Made by a program: the position numbers and the translations under genes. Below, in pieces: positions 3,941 to 6,089 of a stretch of DNA of 6,089 nt. The stretch's first letter is position 1, and each line of letters begins with the position of its first letter. The notes beneath the pieces are model-generated. The model saw nothing but the letters and a program-made list of their open reading frames with translations. It was not told the DNA's origin and did no database searches. The stretch comes from Chloroflexota bacterium (GTDB lineage: Bacteria > Chloroflexota > Anaerolineae > SpSt-600), in the NCBI GenBank assembly GCA_011041825.1, contig DRAO01000157.1:1-6089 (forward strand), in the 5' to 3' direction.

Positions 3941-6089
3941 ATGGCTCAGAAGGCAAATCTGACCCCGCTACGCAGGCAATATCTCCAGATAAAGCGCCGC
4001 TATCCCGATGCCATCCTCCTCTTCCGCCTGGGCGACTTCTACGAGACCTTTGACGAAGACGCTAAAATCGTCTCCGAAGTATGCAACATCGTCCTCACTT
4101 CCCGTCCGGTAGGAAAAGGGCAGCGGGTGCCTTTGGCCGGGGTGCCCTACCACGCCCTGGAGACTTACCTGGCCAAGCTCATCGCCGCCGGTTACAAGGT
4201 TGCCATTTGCGAACAGGTGAGCGATAAACCCATCAAAGGTCTTATGCCCCGGGAAGTGGTGCGGGTGGTAACACCGGGCACCGTGGTGGAACCGGGCCTC
4301 CTGGAAGAGAAGCGCAACAACTACCTGGCCGCTGTAGTGGTGGAAGATAAGAGGGCCGGAATAGCCTATGTGGATATAACAACCGGGGAATTCGCTGCCA
4401 CCCAGCTCGAGGCCGACGAAATTCTCGAAGCCGTCCGGGAAGAACTGGAGCGCCTCTCCCCCGCCGAAATCCTGTTCGACCAGGACACACCCCCTGGGTT
4501 GCCTGAACTCGGCAGGCACCTCACGCCCTTCGAGCACTGGCGATTCGAGTTGGGCAACGCCCGCCAGGCTTTGCTGGAGCACTTTGACGTTGCCACCCTC
4601 GACGGTTTCGGCCTGGAAGGGAAACCCCTGGCCGTTAGAGCCGCCGGAGCCATCGTCCAATATCTACGGGAAACCCAGAAAGTTGCCCTGGAGCAACTCC
4701 GTTCGCTGCACACTTATTCCACCTCGGAGTTTATGACCCTCGATCCGGCCACCCGTCGCAACCTGGAGCTGGCCGAAACCATCCGGGGCCGAGCCCGCAA
4801 GGGTTCCCTCCTCTGGGTTTTGGACGATACCAAAACGGCGATGGGCGGCAGGCTGCTCTACCGCTGGATAAACCAACCCCTTATCAAAGTAGAGGAGATA
4901 AACCGCCGCCTGGATGCTGTAGAGGCCTTTTACGATAACACTGCCCTTCGGACTCAGATACGAGAACTTCTCCGCAAGGTGTCCGATTTGGAGCGCCTAA
5001 CCGGGAGGGTAGGGCAGAACATTGCCACCCCTCGTGACCTAGTGGGCATCCGCAGGAGCCTGGAGGCCGTCTCCGAGATTAAAGCCCTGCTGGAAACCGA
5101 GGCCCATCCGGCCCTCCAAGACCTCATCGAAAGGCTTGACCCCCTCCCTGAAGTGGCATCCCTCATCGCACAGTCCATCACCGATGACCCGCCTGCAACG
5201 CCCGGAAGCGGCGGGGTGATCAGGCCGGGGTTCTCGGAAGAACTGGATAAAATCCTGGAGGCTTCCAGAAATGCTAAGCAATGGATTGCACAACTGGAAG
5301 CCAGGGAGCGGCGGCGAACCGGCATCAAGAACTTGAAAGTGGGGTACAACAAAGTCTTCGGCTATTACATCGAAGTCACCAAGGCCAACCTGAAGGCCGT
5401 GCCTTCCAATTACATCCGCAAACAGACCTTGGTCAACGCCGAACGTTTCATCACCCCTGAACTCAAGGAATACGAAGCCCTCGTCCTCAACGCCCAAGAG
5501 CGCATCTCCGAATTGGAAACCCGGCTCTTTCGGGAGATATGCCGCAAAGTGGCGGCGGAGTCTTCCCGGCTCCTCGCCACCGCCCGAGCCCTGGCCGAAC
5601 TGGACGTTTACGCCTCCTTAGCCGAAGTTGCCGTGCGTAACGGTTACGTGCGCCCGGTGGTGGACGAAAGCGACGAAATCCACATCATCGAAGGCCGCCA
5701 CCCGGTGGTGGAGTTGATGCTGGACGAGCCCTTCGTGCCCAATGATGCCCATCTCACCGAAGACGAGCGCATCCTCATCATCACCGGCCCGAATATGTCG
5801 GGGAAAAGCGTTTACATCCGCCAGGTGGCCCTCATCGTGCTGATGGCGCAGATGGGGAGCTTTGTGCCTGCCCAGGAAGCCCGCATCGGGGTGGTGGACC
5901 GCATTTTCACCCGCATCGGAGCGCAGGATGAACTCACGGCAGGGCAATCCACCTTTATGGTGGAGATGGTGGAGACGGCCAACATCCTCCACCACGCTAC
6001 CCCTCGGAGCCTTTTAATCCTGGATGAAATCGGGCGGGGCACCAGCACTTACGACGGCATTTCCATAGCCTGGGCGGTAGTGGAGTACA
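3941..6089 (+). CDS. mutS: DNA mismatch repair protein MutS, 3' truncated
   Basis: MutS binds base mismatches and small loops in DNA and, with ATP, recruits MutL to start repair. About 716 codons are present; the family has ~850-900, so the final helix-turn-helix and dimer contacts lie beyond the edge. Domain I (about 8-120) has the mismatch-wedging Phe-X-Glu motif at F33-Y34-E35 in RLGDFYETF. The connector spans ~125-255 and the lever/clamp core ~270-575, with the conserved GYNKVFGYYIEV at ~468-479. The ATPase domain has Walker A GPNMSGKS (616-623), the signature loop GQSTFMVEM (~668-676) and Walker B LLILDEIGRG (Asp695, Glu696). An in-frame TAA at 3935 fixes ATG 3941 as the first possible ATG, and GAGGAAG (3928-3934) is a good ribosome site. 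No promoter is evident in the 38-nt gap after the PIN gene, so it may be read from 2974. All key residues seen are intact. Confidence 0.98.
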   Translation, partial: MAQKANLTPLRRQYLQIKRRYPDAILLFRLGDFYETFDEDAKIVSEVCNIVLTSRPVGKGQRVPLAGVPYHALETYLAKLIAAGYKVAICEQVSDKPIKGLMPREVVRVVTPGTVVEPGLLEEKRNNYLAAVVVEDKRAGIAYVDITTGEFAATQLEADEILEAVREELERLSPAEILFDQDTPPGLPELGRHLTPFEHWRFELGNARQALLEHFDVATLDGFGLEGKPLAVRAAGAIVQYLRETQKVALEQLRSLHTYSTSEFMTLDPATRRNLELAETIRGRARKGSLLWVLDDTKTAMGGRLLYRWINQPLIKVEEINRRLDAVEAFYDNTALRTQIRELLRKVSDLERLTGRVGQNIATPRDLVGIRRSLEAVSEIKALLETEAHPALQDLIERLDPLPEVASLIAQSITDDPPATPGSGGVIRPGFSEELDKILEASRNAKQWIAQLEARERRRTGIKNLKVGYNKVFGYYIEVTKANLKAVPSNYIRKQTLVNAERFITPELKEYEALVLNAQERISELETRLFREICRKVAAESSRLLATARALAELDVYASLAEVAVRNGYVRPVVDESDEIHIIEGRHPVVELMLDEPFVPNDAHLTEDERILIITGPNMSGKSVYIRQVALIVLMAQMGSFVPAQEARIGVVDRIFTRIGAQDELTAGQSTFMVEMVETANILHHATPRSLLILDEIGRGTSTYDGISIAWAVVEY

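Noticed and set aside
3968..4660. A 230-codon open frame on the minus strand inside mutS
   Set aside because: It lies wholly opposite conserved mutS codons. Its translation is Gly/Phe/His-rich with no recognisable domain, as expected for the antisense of a GC-rich gene.

Overview
This is a bacterial window with two housekeeping-type genes at its ends, both cut by the window edges, and a repeat-rich accessory segment between them. The left end carries the C-terminal part of a Lon-family ATP-dependent protease (AAA_32/LonB-like, Ser-Lys protease domain). The right end carries about 716 codons of mutS, the mismatch-recognition ATPase. All supported genes are on the + strand. Protein style and high GC in the flanking genes suggest a thermophilic or anaerobic bacterium, possibly Chloroflexota. 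That is an impression from the protein sequences, not a demonstrated assignment.

Layout: (1) 1-1555, Lon-like protease, 5' truncated. (2) 1556-1887, non-coding, holding 3.4 tandem copies of a ~62-bp repeat; each full unit contains a terminator-like GC hairpin. (3) 1888-2787, a small stand-alone P-loop NTPase with STAND-type features (Walker A, a NACHT-like Walker B, a GxP-like GGHPY motif). (4) 2746-3060, a cluster of three related hairpin elements sharing the arm TTTTCTCGTGCG or a close variant. The first overlaps the 3' end of the NTPase gene and supplies its last codons. The second is a perfect palindrome with 18-bp arms. The third lies in the leader of the next operon. (5) 2974-3002, a near-consensus sigma-70 promoter. 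(6) 3083-3902, two overlapping genes with toxin-antitoxin layout: a 96-residue antitoxin-like protein and a 186-residue PIN-domain putative RNase. (7) 3941-end, mutS, starting 38 nt after the PIN gene.

The promoter at 2974 probably drives the antitoxin-toxin pair. No separate mutS promoter is evident in the 38-nt gap, so mutS may be co-transcribed with the module. A short open frame ending three bases before mutS may be the relic tail of a former upstream gene. The AT-richer composition of the toxin-antitoxin pair, the hairpin elements and the tandem repeats all fit 1556-3940 being an accessory insertion between conserved genes.
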